This document shows, piece after piece, positions 1 through 12,743 of a DNA stretch of 64,000 nucleotides. The stretch is taken from NCBI GenBank assembly GCA_003116995.1, contig BDSL01000088.1:62001-126000 (forward strand). The letters are read 5' to 3'. The notes beneath the pieces were generated by a model. The model was given only the letters and a program-made list of their open reading frames with translations, searched no databases and was not told the origin of the DNA. Origin of the DNA: Yamagishiella unicocca (lineage: Eukaryota; Chlorophyta; Chlorophyceae; Chlamydomonadales; Volvocaceae). The first letter of the stretch is position 1, and every line of letters begins with the position of its first letter. The position numbers and the translations under genes are program-made.

Positions 1-530
1 CTTATCGCGTTTGTAAAAATGGCAAAAATCAGTACCCTAAGCTGCTAAGCACCCCGGATGAGCGCATAACACAACTTATCTGTATCGATTGGTCGCACAT
101 CATTCGCCTGATGGTTACGGATTGTAAGGACATTGCAAGGGCTATGGCGCCTAGCTCTACCTATAAACGGGAGAACGCGCAATTCCTAGCAGGCAAGCCA
201 TCCCTGCTCCCGATGTCTCCACATTATTCTATTGGAATACAAGCTTTTTTGCGAGGCCGCCTGCGTCGATCGCTGGCCTGCTGAGGCACGAACGACAGCC
301 ATAGATTTGCCAGACGCCCTGGCTTCTTGCAGCCTTCCATTCGTAAACGTCATCAGTACACAGCCTGGAACTAGATTAGTCCGACGCCGCTGGGCCGTGC
401 AGTTCTTTTGGAATGCCTTGTACGGTAGCAGCTCTCCAGCTGTCCATGCTTGCGGACAGACACAGCACGCCACAGCACACCTGGTGTCTGAGGCAAAGCT
501 CGACATGCCTCCTTCACCCCCTAGTTAACA
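1..530. other. Upstream flank of the FAS1 gene
   Basis: No coding exon can be supported here. An in-frame TAG at 522-524 closes the frame just before the ATG at 531, so any further N-terminal coding sequence of the FAS1 gene would have to be a spliced upstream exon. Short open frames on both strands show no domain signature. Confidence 0.4.
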
Positions 531-3500
531 ATGCGCGTGGATTTGGGACTTCCTCGTAAACCCCGAATTCACCGTCTGTTATCCGCGCGGGTCCGCGCCG
601 GCGCCGACCTACCCGTGCTGCTCCGTGCTGCTCCCGCACACCCTCCCGCAGGCCTCATCGCTTTGATGCTCGCTGGCGTATCGCAGGCAACGTCCACAGT
701 GCCTGTTTACGGCAGCCCATTGTCTGCCCTCACGCCGCCAACGTACGCACCGCCTCTGCCACCCCCGCCTGCTCGGGCGTACGCAACTGTGTGGGATGTC
801 ATCAGCAGCCGGCCTGACCTCAGCATTCTGAAGCGATGGGTTGAGCAGCTGTCACTGATACCGATTTTCAACAGAAAAAACACAACGGCGTTCCTTCCCT
901 CCGACACGTAAGTGCCGGAGCCCATCCATCACCCGAAAACCGGCGCAGCTGCACAGGCGGAGGGCGATGGGGAACCCGGGCGGAAGAGGTCAAACAGCTG
1001 CTCAGTGCCAAGCGGACCTTCGTCATCCCGCGTGTGTCCTACGGTGCTGTCCTCGTCCCCGCATGCGGCAGGGCGCTGGAGGCGCTGATGGCTGACCTGA
1101 CGACGCGGCGGCCAGGCATCACAGACGCCGACATGTACAAGACGTACATGAACGAGACGATGGCGCTTCTGAAACTACATTTGGTAGGGCTGGACGGCCC
1201 CATACAGCGGATGCGCGTTGCCTCTGGACTCGTTGACGACGTCTCCTTCTCGTCCTAGCTGACGGTGCTTGTCGTCTTTTCGCCCACGGAGTGGGCCCTG
1301 CTTACTCCCTAAACGATACGGTGTTGTTGTGCAGGTCACTGAAGGAGCCTTCCCGATGGCCACTTGGGTTGGCTCCGCCAACAAGGACACGGCGTTGTAA
1401 GTTTTGTGGTCCCCATCGCACCGCCTTAGGTATCCCCTACTACGCTTTGGGCCAGCAGCTGTTTGGTTTGCAGGTGGTAGCCAGTGTATCGAGTCTGCTG
1501 CTCCCTCGATGTGCTGCTCGCGGTCGCTCCCAAGTGAATGGAACCACCGGCTCGCCGACATGCCACCCGTGCGTGTGAACCCGACGAGACCCTCTCCTAA
1601 CCCGACGTCTCTCGTTGCACTGTACATCCTGCTGATTAGGCCCTGTCCTTGCTGTGTTCCCTGCCCATTGTCGGCGTATGATGCGACCCCATAACCGTAG
1701 CGCATGAAACCTACGAATGGGCGGTTGCAGGGGCGCGTGGAACATGAGCCGTGGAATACAGATCAGCAAACCAGCAAACAGCGCCGCTGCTGACGTCACC
1801 CTCCGCGGACGATCCGGCATTTCCGCGCGGTTGGTGGAGGCCGATATCGTGGCCGGCTCGTCGTTCGCCAACATTATAGACGTCGCTTTGCGGTTCTGGT
1901 TTGAAAGCATGCTGGAGGTAGGCGAGGCTGCCTTCCCTGGTGCGTGTTTTTTTGATGAGGCAAGCCGGGCCGGCTGAGCAGGCTAGCACAGCGGCCATGG
2001 ATGGTCTGGGCGATGTACACGTACGCTGCAGCCAAACGCGGGGATGCCAGGAGGTATGATGGATACTCGGCGGCATGTGCTTTAAGGGAGCCATCACTTG
2101 CGTGTGACTCTTCCTCGAACCAGCACTTCCTGGCGGCCTCTCCTCGCTGTCGCAGGCCATCCACAACGGCTACTACGCGCGCAATCTTACGTGGCTGACG
2201 GCGCTTATCAACTCGACGAGTGTACAGAGCTCGTTGTTGCGGAATACAACCATCCGGAGTACGCTGCTGGCTTTTGATGACAGCGTGAGTCACGGAGCGG
2301 AGCATTGGCTGCAACCAAAGAAGGATGTAGTGCGCGGCACTTCCACTGAACTGTGTGTATGATCCGAATGATATCGCACTGGGCGATTTGAGGGATGGGG
2401 TGTCAGGCGACAGCTGGATTTACGCGTGTTGACATGTTCCTCCTAGTAGGGAAACAAGTCCACGGGTCGTAAGCGTTCCGGGCACGTTTGCTGTGCAGGC
2501 CTTTGAGAATATGAGGACCAAGTATGGGATGGAGCTCGACGAGTTGTCATCCCCTGACAGGGAGAACCTTGTGGGTTATCACCTCCTAAGCCAGCCATGG
2601 AATGGTCTGGAACCCCTCAATGGCAACGTCGGAACTCTTCTCCCGTACGTTTCACCTAGAGGCCACGGCGCCCATAATGCTAGATGCATATGCCCCTGAC
2701 ATGTGGACGAAACTGCCAGATCCGCTCCGTCTGATGCGTCCTTGGCCCTTCCGTGATTGCAATTGAATTGCAACTGGATCCACCGTCATTGCAACTGGAT
2801 CCACCGTTTCGCGCTGCAGAGGCGTCAACCTCACAGCAAACATCAATGGCACGTTTGCCTCATACGGAAATACTCATGGCATCGTTTCCGCCGACATCCT
2901 TCCAGTTGGCTTCGCTCAGTAAGTTTGAGTGTCTGTAACCGGTGATGCGATGCCTAGATGAATGCGGGCGTTGCGATAGGGACACGGGACATGGGGCTGC
3001 ATGTGCCAGGAGCGCAAACCCCACGGGCCCATGCGCCCGTCACCCATTTGCTAAATCCCCTTTCCCCATCATCCCTGGGATGAGCTTGGTCCCTTGGACT
3101 CGACAAGAGCTTCCTATATTTGTTAAGAGCTGCTAAGTAAGCAGTTGTGGACAACCTCGTCGAACGTCTTGCTTGCAGGTCGTATGTTATTCAAATGAGA
3201 AACGAAATCCTGTTGCCAGTGGACACTTCAATCTACAGCGTGATGTCCAAGGTCAGCAGTCTGTCAGCGTTCGTGAAATTGCTGGACAGGGAGCAGGCAG
3301 TGGCCGTGAAGCTGAAAAGCACAGTGACGCCCTTCACCGTGTTCGCGCCCACGAGTCAGTGAGTTGTCGCCACATCGATGCCCTCACGCGTGCATCCGCT
3401 CCCTGGAAATGCTAGCGAGCCTCTACCACACACGCCCTAATTCCGTTTGCGGTTCAAGTAATCGGCGTTACAATTGCTGCCTTAGCTACCGGGAAACACC

Positions 3501-4607
3501 CAATCGACCAGGACTTGTTTGCGTCTGCGCCAATGATACCCGTCCCTTCAAATTCCTGCATCCGCCCTCATGCGCCAATCAACCGCGACTGGTGCGGCCT
3601 GAAATGACTGGCGGGCATCGCGACACCAGAGTGAGTGCTCCCTGTTAGTCGCTATCAAGTGTAGGCGACAAGGGGCGAGCTACAGTCATTACCAAAAATG
3701 GGGCTTCCATGCACTGCATGGCGGCACGACGCAATCCCTCAACCTTGTTTGCGCTTTGTGGAACTGTAGGCAATCATTGCGTTTGCAGCGGCACTGAATC
3801 AAGACCTTAATTTGTTGTCCATGGCTCAACTATCCAAGATCCTTCAGGTGGGGTCTAGTGGATGGGCATTGCTTTGAAGTGCGCCAAGTTCGAGCCGAGC
3901 GCTTTATTTCCAACCCTGCGCATCTGTCTCTGCAGCTTGCCGTACACCAAAGCGAGGGCTTTAACGACGTACTCTTGAGGACCAAGTCCACGGTCGACAC
4001 CCTGGTGTGAGTCAACTACGGTCCACAGCATAGCTGAAAGCTTCCTGGGTTAAGCTGCTCCAGACAGTCGTTGGTTAATCGAAAGGCGCATCTCCATGCC
4101 TATCCACAACCCAAGAGATCTGATATGCTGCCCATCCACACAACAATACGCGGTTCAAGTGTAAGCGATGCCTTTACGTTTATAAACATGTTGCACGTGC
4201 TGGCTTCCCCGCAGTGGTCCTAAGACTGTGACTGTCAGCATCAATGGCCCCCTCACGCGCCTGAGTGGCCAGGAAGCGCCCTTTGGAAAGGCAACGATAC
4301 TGACACCACACCTGAACGCGCTCTATGGAAGGTGAGCATGTCGTACATCGTACTGTGCATTCACCCGATCGCCCAGCACGTCCACTCTTCGAGGTCATTG
4401 AGCATTCGGTTGCACTCCTTTCCTGCGACCACTGCAACCGTGCGCAGGTCGTATGTATACATGATCGACCAGGTGTTGGTGCCGGACGGATTTATCTCGG
4501 GCGGTGCAGCCGGCATCGTGACGGCATCCTTCAAGCTGTTGTCGCTCCTCGCAGCCCTTGCACTACTATTGACCAGGGATTCTGGAGGCTGGCTGGCGCA
4601 GGACTAG
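531..4607 (+). CDS. Three-domain fasciclin (FAS1) cell-surface protein, multi-exon
   Basis: FAS1 domains mediate adhesion in extracellular matrices. Proposed exons are 531-907, 949-1183, 1335-1396, 1481-1568, 1762-1917, 2156-2284, 2499-2644, 2820-2918, 3179-3358, 3770-3847, 3936-4006, 4215-4331 and 4448-4607. Three FAS1 units are visible. Unit 1 starts near residue 85 (TVWDVISSRPDLS, then TTAFLPSDT) and ends VEADIVAGSSFANIIDVAL. Unit 2 has LLAFDDS and ends SYVIQMRNEILLP. Unit 3 has PFTVFAPTS and ends SYVYMIDQVLVP. The C terminus is hydrophobic (LLSLLAALALLL plus about 12 residues), suggesting a GPI-anchor signal or a membrane segment. A clear N-terminal signal peptide is missing, so the start is doubtful: either ATG 531, or an upstream exon joined at the acceptor ending at 648. 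Phases close everywhere except between exons 3179-3358 (phase 2) and 3770-3847 (phase 0), which implies a small unseen exon. Exons 2 and 4 are the least certain. Confidence 0.83.
2767..2808. repeat. 21-bp direct tandem duplication in FAS1 intron
   Basis: A 21-bp unit containing the core CAACTGGATCCACCG occurs twice back to back (2767-2787 and 2788-2808), with 20 of 21 bases identical. It ends 11 bp before the acceptor of the exon starting at 2820, so it occupies the branch-point/pyrimidine-tract zone. Confidence 0.85.
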
Positions 4608-7044
4608 GAGGGCAGCCTATTTCTCAATGCCGCCGTGATAGATGAAGATATATGCGGCTTCCGTGGCCGCCACCTGGAGGGACTCCGGAAGGTTGGGTGG
4701 ACGGAAGGTGCACCAGGATGCGGAAAGCTTACAGATGACGGTGTAGGAAGACAGCTCCCGACAGCTCGGGAAGGGTGCATCCGTTGCCGGCAGGGCCTGT
4801 ACGAGGCTCGCAGTCAGTATCGTACATGTGTACCGCAGCGCAACGGTTCCTACTTGGCCGGTAGGAAATTTCCTTAACAGTTGAAAGGGCATTTATAGTG
4901 GCCGCGTGCGTAGTCCTCTTGACAAGGCATGTAGCATTTGAATGCACAATTATACATATCAACACACCCATCACTTAAACAACCAGAAACAACGCATCGC
5001 ATCGCACGCGTGGTGCGTCGTCTGTGGCCAGCTGCGGCCTACATAGCCCTACCCACCGCATCCATTTAAAACCTGGACTCGTTAGACCTGCTTCGTCGAG
5101 TGGTTGTGGTCAGTTGCGGTCGTATTGACTTGCAGAGTAAACCGTGCGTGTGCCATTTTGCCTTCAAGCACTGCATGCGTTACGATTATTTTGGTTGCAT
5201 TGACGCGGATAGATAACCATACTTCCGCAAAGCATTCATTGGACGATGTAGTTGCATCATGGGGGGTTACTAGTGGCGACTGTTACAGTGGGCTCCAGAC
5301 TGAAGGTAGAGCCATCGGACGATGCGCCGTTGTATTACAGTGCGGACCCTTACAGACTGATGACGAGGGCAGCTGGCTGACCTGGAGATTGATTGCGCCT
5401 ACAGTTCCGGATCACTAGTGATTTCGACGTGATCCTTCAGGATCCTTCAAAGGCATATTGTGTATCGGCTAGGATCGGTTTATGTAAGACCTAGTCCTCC
5501 GTCGCCCACCTTGCGTCCTGTGGAGCAAGCGTCGCACCTATGTGGCATTGTTTGCCCGTGTTTGCTATGACGACCTAGACGTGCACGCAAGAATTGTCGT
5601 ACGCCGCACGTCCAACGCAACGCATACCCTACATTACTCCCGGCAACAGTGAAGTGCGCTGGCGGTTCCGAAGAATGGCAACGGCTGTTTGAGACCATGT
5701 TGGTGAGTCACAGCACCCTTTCATACTAGCCCACTTGCGACTGTAGATCCAAAAGGGATTTAGGTAGCAAATGGGCAGGACGACTGTGTAAAATCGTTGA
5801 GCCCGGTGTTGCCTGGCTACGATGCAAACTGAAGCCGCTCGACGTTTGTTTTTCTCACGCAATGCCCGGTTGCCGGACCCACGGGACTCGCCAACCCGCG
5901 CCCATACATGCTACATCGCAACGTGCATGTTTACATGGCGCAGACGTATAGTGAGGATGACATGCACACGTAGTTAGGGGCTGTTTAAGCCTTGACAGCG
6001 CCATTGCACCCGACATCTTATCACTTCGCATATGGGATACGCTTTGCCTGGTACTTCACGGTTCGTCTTATGAATGTAGAATCGCTGGTGCCCACAGCCT
6101 GTCTGCGGACCAAAACAGAGCGCCCGCACATTTTCGAACGATACGATTTAAGCTTCTTGCAGAACCTTTAAAGGGTTATAATATCAATAGCTCTCTTGGT
6201 TAGCTGTGCGGGTTGTGCTCCTCGCTTTGGCGTTCGGGAATCGAGCTACCAGGCCTGCTACTACATACCCGTTCGAGCTAATGCTAGGCGAGCTTGGTGG
6301 CGCAACATTAGCCACAGGCCATTACGAAATTGGGCAGTCTGTAACAAATTTGTCCGTGGTGAGCTATGTCCTTTGACCATGCGGTACGGGCACCCTGCAA
6401 ATTCAATGGGCGGCAGATGGAGCCTGTTCCAAGCATACCTGCACGTCTCCCTGCCACTGTCCGATATGTCCGATATTGACAAGACCAAAGCGAACTCTTA
6501 TTTCCGATGTATAACGCCCTGTCCTGAAGTCGCTTTCCTGCTTAGCGCAGCCACCTGCTGCTTTCTTTGCGCTGCGTTTGTACCAATCAGCCCGTATGCT
6601 TAGCATATTTGGGATTTCTTAGGAATCCTTTCCTGCTCAGGGCTGCAGGCATGTGCGGAGGACCACCGCTGGGTCCACCGAGATGCCTCCTGGCCGTGGA
6701 CAAAAGGTGTAACCCATCCTGGGCAGGAGCTCTGCAGCTGTAAGCCTCAGCTGAAGCGTAGCGGCTGCCGCGCTCACAGCGACCACAGAGGAGGCGCGAG
6801 CGTGGAAAAGGACTAACAGGCTAAATGGACGCAAGTAACGGACCGCCTGTCGACAGCAGGATCATCGCTGCCCCGTAAGCCACCATAGGTAACTTACTTG
6901 TGTTTATAATATATTGCAGTCTTCTAGCTCGCGAGCAACCTACGTGGCAGTGGCCTAAGCTCGCGTCTGTCGTTGAATAGCCCCTTGCGCCCTCGCCATA
7001 TCCCATACCGCAGGACTGTTGCGCCTCCACCTGGCGTGCGTCCT
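4608..7044. other. Intergenic between FAS1 and CXC genes
   Basis: Contains the presumed 3' UTR of the FAS1 gene (a TGTAA at 5483-5487 is a possible poly(A) signal) and the upstream region of the CXC gene. Open frames such as 6196-6603 have no recognisable domain, and no credible exon chain was found. I see nothing else in it. Confidence 0.4.
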
Positions 7045-10000
7045 ATGGCCCAACCAATATTTCCACAGGCAGTAGGTGCGCCCCTGGGGCTGCAGGGTCT
7101 TGCTGGCCTTCGGGCAGCCCAGTTCAACCCTGCAGCGGCGGGCGGCCTGCCTCTATTTCAGGCGCAGCCGTCACAGGCGCCACCTCAGAGGTGCGCAGCA
7201 GCAATATTGCTGTACGCAACTGGGTCAGGGAGGGGAAAAATATAGGACTGGGTCAGGCAAGGGACAAAGGGAGGCGTTGCGTCCTACTAGTTCCTAGCTT
7301 ATGGCCGGGCTACGCGGATGCGAGTATTGGAGGCTCGACTTCGTTTCAGCGAATAGCGGCTGAACAGTTCCATGTTCATGGCGAGCAACGGGGGCTGGGT
7401 ACCAGGAGTCGACTTCCCAGTCTCAATTTGACTAGCGCGCCAGGCACATGAAGCCCAGGTTACGTGTTGTAGCATGTCAGGACCCCGGGACGTTTTGTTA
7501 AGGGCGCCCAGGTTAAGGTTCGATTGCGGATTGCCAAAGGTGGGGGCGCGTGAGACCAGGCCCAGTTGCCTAGGCCGCCGGGTGGAGCTGACTGTCATCG
7601 CTCCTGCATCGCCCTCCCCTCTCCGTCCCTCTATCCTCGTGCTCCTTGCCAATCCCGACTGCCCGCGCACGCATCCTGCTGCACCTCGCACCCTGCTGTT
7701 CTGCCCCCCAGCGTCGCAGGCCGCAAGGCTTCGGTTGACAGGAGCAAGGGTGCTGGCCAGGGCGGAGGGGCCCGAAAGCAGTGCAACTGCAAAAACTCGC
7801 GCTGCCTCAAGCTGTGAGTGGGACCAGGAGGGAGGCAACGTACCGGGACGGGGGCGTAAACGGGGGCAGACACAACCGCAGGGAGCAAGGCGCTTTCAGG
7901 TTTGGCTGTAGTGGCATGGCTTATCCAATCAATCGAAAGGGCAAGTGAGGTGCTACCACGAGGGTAAAATCTGTGGGGGTTGGGGTCAAGCCTGGCAGCA
8001 TGAGCTGCGGGTGGTTATCAACAAACGAGCTTGCACCCCAGGGGGTTAGCAGCTGGGTTCGGGGGAGTGCTGGCAATCGAGGGGATCCACAGGGGACGAG
8101 GCGGGGGTCACGCATTCCCGGGCGCACAGCAGACGAGTTGCAGCACCTGCCGCCGCCGATACGTGCTGCCCACCTTGGCCCCGCTGCCACCCATCACAGA
8201 TACTGCGAATGCTTCGCCTCGGGTCGCTACTGCGAGAACTGTAACTGCCTACAATGCTTTAATAACCGGGAACACGAGACGACGAGGCAGAGCGCGGTTG
8301 AGGCCATCTTGGAGCGGAACCCCAATGCCTTCCGGCCGAAAATCCAGGTGTGTCCCGCTGCCTGAGTGGACACACGCGGCGCGAAGGCCGATGCCGTGGT
8401 GGCAGACCAGGGCCGAATACATTGGCACAAACGTAACATCTGGGGACTGGGACCAGCCATGGCTGGCAGCAGCAGGGGTGCGGGACCTCCGGGCACGTCG
8501 TAATGTCGCATGTCGGAGCCACGGGCATGTACTCTTGTCTCGAGGCCGGGCCCTGCCTCGTCCGCCCACGCTCGTTGCACCACGATCCCCCTTGTTGCCG
8601 CGCCTTGTGCCACGTCCCTGCTCCGCAGTCCCATGAGCAGGCCGCTGCAGCAGCCACTGCTGTTGTGAGCGCAGCCGTGCCGGGGCGCCACCTTAAGGGC
8701 TGCAATTGTAAGAAATCCTCTTGCCTTAAAAAGTACTGCGAGTGCTTCCAGGTGGGCCCAGTGGGTGGCGTTGGGTGCAGCAGGCAGGCAGGGGCTCGGA
8801 CAGTGACGGCCGCCGCGGCCATTGCGGGTAGGAGGTGCCTGTCAGGAAAAGCATCCTTGCTGAGCCACTGGCACGCGAGGACTAGGGCCGCTTCGATACA
8901 TATGTTCGGCGGCGCCAAAGCAGCAGGCACTCCAGGTGGCTCGCCGGCTTCGCCGCCGGCACTCCCCCGAACTTGCGAACTTCGCATATGCACTACAGCA
9001 TTAAGGGTGGCCCTGTTTGCCTTTAAACGGGCGGACAAGCATCTTTCTCTTTCCAAGGACGGTATGCGCTGCAAGTATTTAGCGAGCGTGAGGCGGCAGT
9101 GCGGACACAGCATGGTGGCATTCGGCTGCCGCAAGCGCCTCCTGCTGCTCTCAGCCGCCATTCCCCGGCCCCGTACCCCAACGCCCCGTCCAGGCCGGCA
9201 TCTACTGCTCGGACAACTGCAAATGCGTTGATTGCAAGAACTTCGAGGTGGGTGGGTGGGTCCGACAGGACACGCCTTCCCTAAGCCAGCCGACGGTCTC
9301 CGCAGCATGACGCAGCCCTCCTGCTTTCACCTGTCGGTGTGCCGGTACACCCATCTGCTTCACGCCGCAAAATCGCCCTCATCCTCCAATCCCGCTCCCC
9401 GGGCTGCGATCGGTGCTGCGCGCAGGAAGCAACCGCATCCGGCCTACCGGGTCAAGGGGGGACCGGCGCCGCTAAGCGGGTCCGCTACAGCAGCGCGCCG
9501 CCCCCCCAGATGTCGTCGCTCGGGCTGCAGCCCCAGGGGATGGGGCTCGGGCCGATTGGCTCTCTCCCTACCATCCGGCCGGGGATGATGGGGGCCAGCA
9601 TGGGGGCCCTCGTGCACCAGCAGCTGCAGCAGCAGCAGCAGGCCATGGGCGGAGGGGTGGGCATGGGTCTGTCGGCGGGCCTTCCAGGCGGGATGGTGGC
9701 GCCGCTGGGAGGCGCAGCCGGAGGACTGGGGGGAGTCCGTCCCGGCGGTGTAGGCGGCGTAGGCGGCGGCCTTCTTCATCACGGGTTGGTCAGTAGTCTG
9801 GCGGGGCTCGCTGGCGGCGGAATGCCGACACTGCCACAGGCGCTGTCCATGGCCCTCGCGGCGGCCTCGGCAGCGGCCTCGGCTTCGGCAGCAGCGCCGC
9901 AGGGCAACGTGCAGCAGGCGCTGCCGCAGCTGGCCACGCAATCGCCGCCGCCGGGTCAGCAACAGCAGCAGCAGCCACCGCTGGTGACGCAGCTGGTGGT

Positions 10001-12743
10001 GCCGCCGTTGCGGGCGGGCTTGCATGAGGTGCGCGGGGGGCTGGGTTGTCGCTGTGGCAGCACAACGAGGGGTGAGAGGTTCCTTGGCGGCGGGTGAGGC
10101 AGAGGATGGCCCGGGGGGGCCCAGTGTTCGCGTACGTGGGCACCCCACGTAGGTGAAGCAGTCAGCGGGTGAACGTAGGCATGACCCGCAGGCCAGCCCT
10201 GCAGTACCAACACAGACGCTCAAACGGACCAACCGCTAACCGTCGCTGCAGGTGGTTAATGGCATGGTGAAGCGCAACGTCATCGAGGAGCTGTGTCGGT
10301 TGCTGTGGCTGGTGGCGGACGACGAAGCGGCGCCGGCGCGAGCCGCCGGTGCTGCGTTTGACGGAGGGGAGGCGGGCAGTGACGCCGTCGTCGTCCAGCG
10401 GGGGCTCCCGTTGCCCTTGGCGAACGGCGACGGCGGCAGCCTGAGGGAAAAACGGCCCAGTGGTGGCGCGGACGGTGCGCATGGCCTGGGACCGGCGGAG
10501 CCTGCGCAGTGTGGCGGGGACGCAGCGGCCTCGGACGGCGGCGGCGGCTGCACGGACATGGACTTGGAGCCGGGGCGGCCGGGAGGCGGCGAGGGGCAGT
10601 CGGGGGCCGGTGCGGGAACGCACTTGCAGCCCGGGGGGAACGATGTGGGTCGGGAGGAGGAGCTGGCGAATGGCGCAGCGGAGGGCAGTGCTGCGGGGGC
10701 GGAGGCGGCAGGTGGCGAGCGGCCGGATGGGCGAGGAGGTGAGCTGGGGCTGGCAAGGGTGGTAGTGGGGGTGATCGAGCGAGGCAGGGGGGGGCGGGGT
10801 CCTGCCGGAAAGGGGCCCGCCGTAAAAGCCCGGTTGCACGGCATGGAGATGTAACCGGCACGTAGCCTTCGGGCACATGATTGCGTGCGCATGCCGGAGT
10901 TGATGCTTGGATTGAATACCGGGAAACCTGCCCGGGAGGGGGGCGAGGCAAGGCGGCCGCAGCAGCGGGCCCTCCACCCCCGGTGCGCCTCGGTGTGCAG
11001 CTGGTCACCATCGTCGTTGTCGCCCAGCCGCCTTCCTCTACCCCCTGCCCCCTAGCACGTCCAAATCTGTACCCCCTGCCCCCCGGCACGTCTAAATCTG
11101 TACCCCCTGCCCCCTAGCACGTCCAAATCTGTACCCCCTGGCCCCTAGCACGTCCAAATCTGTACCTCCTGCCCCCTAGCACGTCCAAATCTGTCTGGTC
11201 GGGTGGTGCCCGCTTCACCCGGCCGCACAATCTCCCGACACCACCTCGCCCTGGCCCTCATGCGGCGATCCCTGTGGCCACCTGCCAGGGTGCTACTCGA
11301 CCCGCGAGCACGCGGACGCTCTCGCCCCGGACCTGCAGCGCCAGCCCCGTCGGCCGGGCCCTCTGTACGGCAGGAAAGAGCGCGTGGTGCTGGAGGAGTT
11401 CCTGTCCATCATGAACAAGATCGGCGACACGGCCGCCAAGAAGCTCCTGCAGCACGGAGGGGCTCCTGCGCAGCCGCAGCAGCAGCACATGCAGCAGCAC
11501 CAGCAAGTGGTGGCGCTGCCGGTGGGAGCAGCTCCAACCTCGGGGCAGCAGCAGGGCCAGATGCAGTCGGCGGTGCTGGCAGCAGCAGCTTCGGGAGCTG
11601 GGCCGGGGTCGGCGGCGGCGGGCTCAGGCTTGTCCGCCCCAATGGTGATGCAGCAGCACCAGCCTTCCGCGCTGGGCAGTCAGCTGCAGGCGGGTCACGC
11701 GGGGGGGCTAGGCGGGGGCTCGGGGACGACATACACGCGCGTGCGTCCGCCAGCGCCCGTCGGCCAAGCGGGACCACCCAACGGACAGGTGGGTGGTGCG
11801 CTTGTCTACCACGGGGGCACGTCCAGGGGGTGAAGCGTGGGTGCAACGTTGCCCTGGCGAAGGAATGAAATTCGTCGTAGGGGGGTGCGCGATGACAGGG
11901 TTCGTTCCCTGGCAGGAGGCTATCCGTGGCCTGAACTTCCGGTCCCACTTTGCATGTTGCCTCCTGCCCTCGAAGGTCGTCTACGGCGCTCCGCAGCATG
12001 CCGGTGCCGGGCTTGGGCTGCCAGCTGCCGCCGATGCCGCGCACGCACCGCACTACTTGGCAGCCGTGGCGGCGCCACCCGGCGGCGGTGTGCCCACCAT
12101 CCGCCCGCCACTTCCGGCCAGCGCGCTGGCAGGAGGCGGCGCCAACGGCGGGCAGCAGGTGCTTGCTCAGGGCCCCCCGGCGGTGCATCCGCAGCAGCAG
12201 CAGCCCGCGTCCTCCTCGCACCACCACCCCCCTCCTCAGCTGCACGGCGGCGTCCCCGTGATCCTGGCGCCACCGCGGGGCGGCCAGGGCGCAGCGATGG
12301 CGGCAGCTTCGGCGGCGGGGCAGCAGCAGCAGCACCCTCAGTTCCTCCAGCAGCAGCCGCAAGGCCAGCAACATCCATTGCCTGTGTACGGCGACCAGCA
12401 GCAGCCACCACCACCGGTGCCCGTATACACGACGCCCTTCCTCCCGTACAGTATGGCGCTGCAGGGGCCACCCCTCCAGGCGGAGCCAGCCCCTGCCCCG
12501 GGCGGCATGCAGAAGGCGCCCCAGCAGTCGCTCCTGCAGCAGCTCCTGCAAGGAGCCCCGCAGCACGCCATGGCTAGCGTGGACGAGGGGGTGCCTCAGC
12601 TCTTCCCGCAGCAGCCGGCCCGGGGGGACGACCAGGCTGCTGTGGCCATGGATGCCGAGGCAATCGTTGGGGGCGTGGCCGGGGGAGGGGTGGCCGGGGG
12701 GGGGTTGGGGGCCGCGCCGGGGGGTCAAGAGATGGAGGGGTAG
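7045..12743 (+). CDS. Tesmin/TSO1-like CXC DNA-binding protein (LIN54/CPP family)
   Basis: The family binds CHR-type promoter elements through two Cys-rich CXC motifs; animal LIN54 and plant TSO1/CPP members act in cell-cycle (DREAM-like) repression complexes in the nucleus. Exons 7045-7190, 7712-7813, 8200-8347, 8629-8751, 9194-9247, 9426-10028, 10252-10738, 11289-11788 and 11916-12743 give 996 codons with all phases closing. CXC1 (about residues 71-105) reads [18 protein letters not shown] then YCENCNC. The hinge RNPNAFRPK (122-130) is the family signature. CXC2 (about 155-189) reads [17 protein letters not shown] then YCSDNCKC. Each CXC motif is split by an intron. About 800 residues of Gly/Ala/Gln-rich low complexity follow, with a better ordered stretch after [21 protein letters not shown]. 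The CXC pair sits unusually N-terminal. ATG 7045 is the first in-frame ATG. Direct targets cannot be inferred from sequence. Confidence 0.93.
10493..10759 (+). repeat. Duplicated segment, copy A (inside CXC gene)
   Basis: This 267-bp stretch covers the 3' half of the CXC-gene exon ending at 10738, its GT donor and the first 21 bp of the intron. It matches 19778-20044 in the same orientation without gaps and with four mismatches, all transitions. Copy A is presumably the source because it is embedded in an intact gene. Confidence 0.95.
11038..11196. repeat. 31-bp minisatellite, about five copies, in CXC-gene intron
   Basis: Units begin at 11056, 11087, 11118, 11149 and 11180 with the shared core CACGTCCAAATCTGTACC, plus a partial unit before the first. 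Spacing is exactly 31 bp. The pyrimidine-rich array lies within the intron 10739-11288, about 90 bp before its acceptor. Confidence 0.93.

Noticed and set aside
11409..12728. 439-codon minus-strand open frame opposite the CXC gene
   Set aside because: It mirrors the Gln/Ala-rich exons of the real gene and has no domain; codon bias and homology favour the plus strand.
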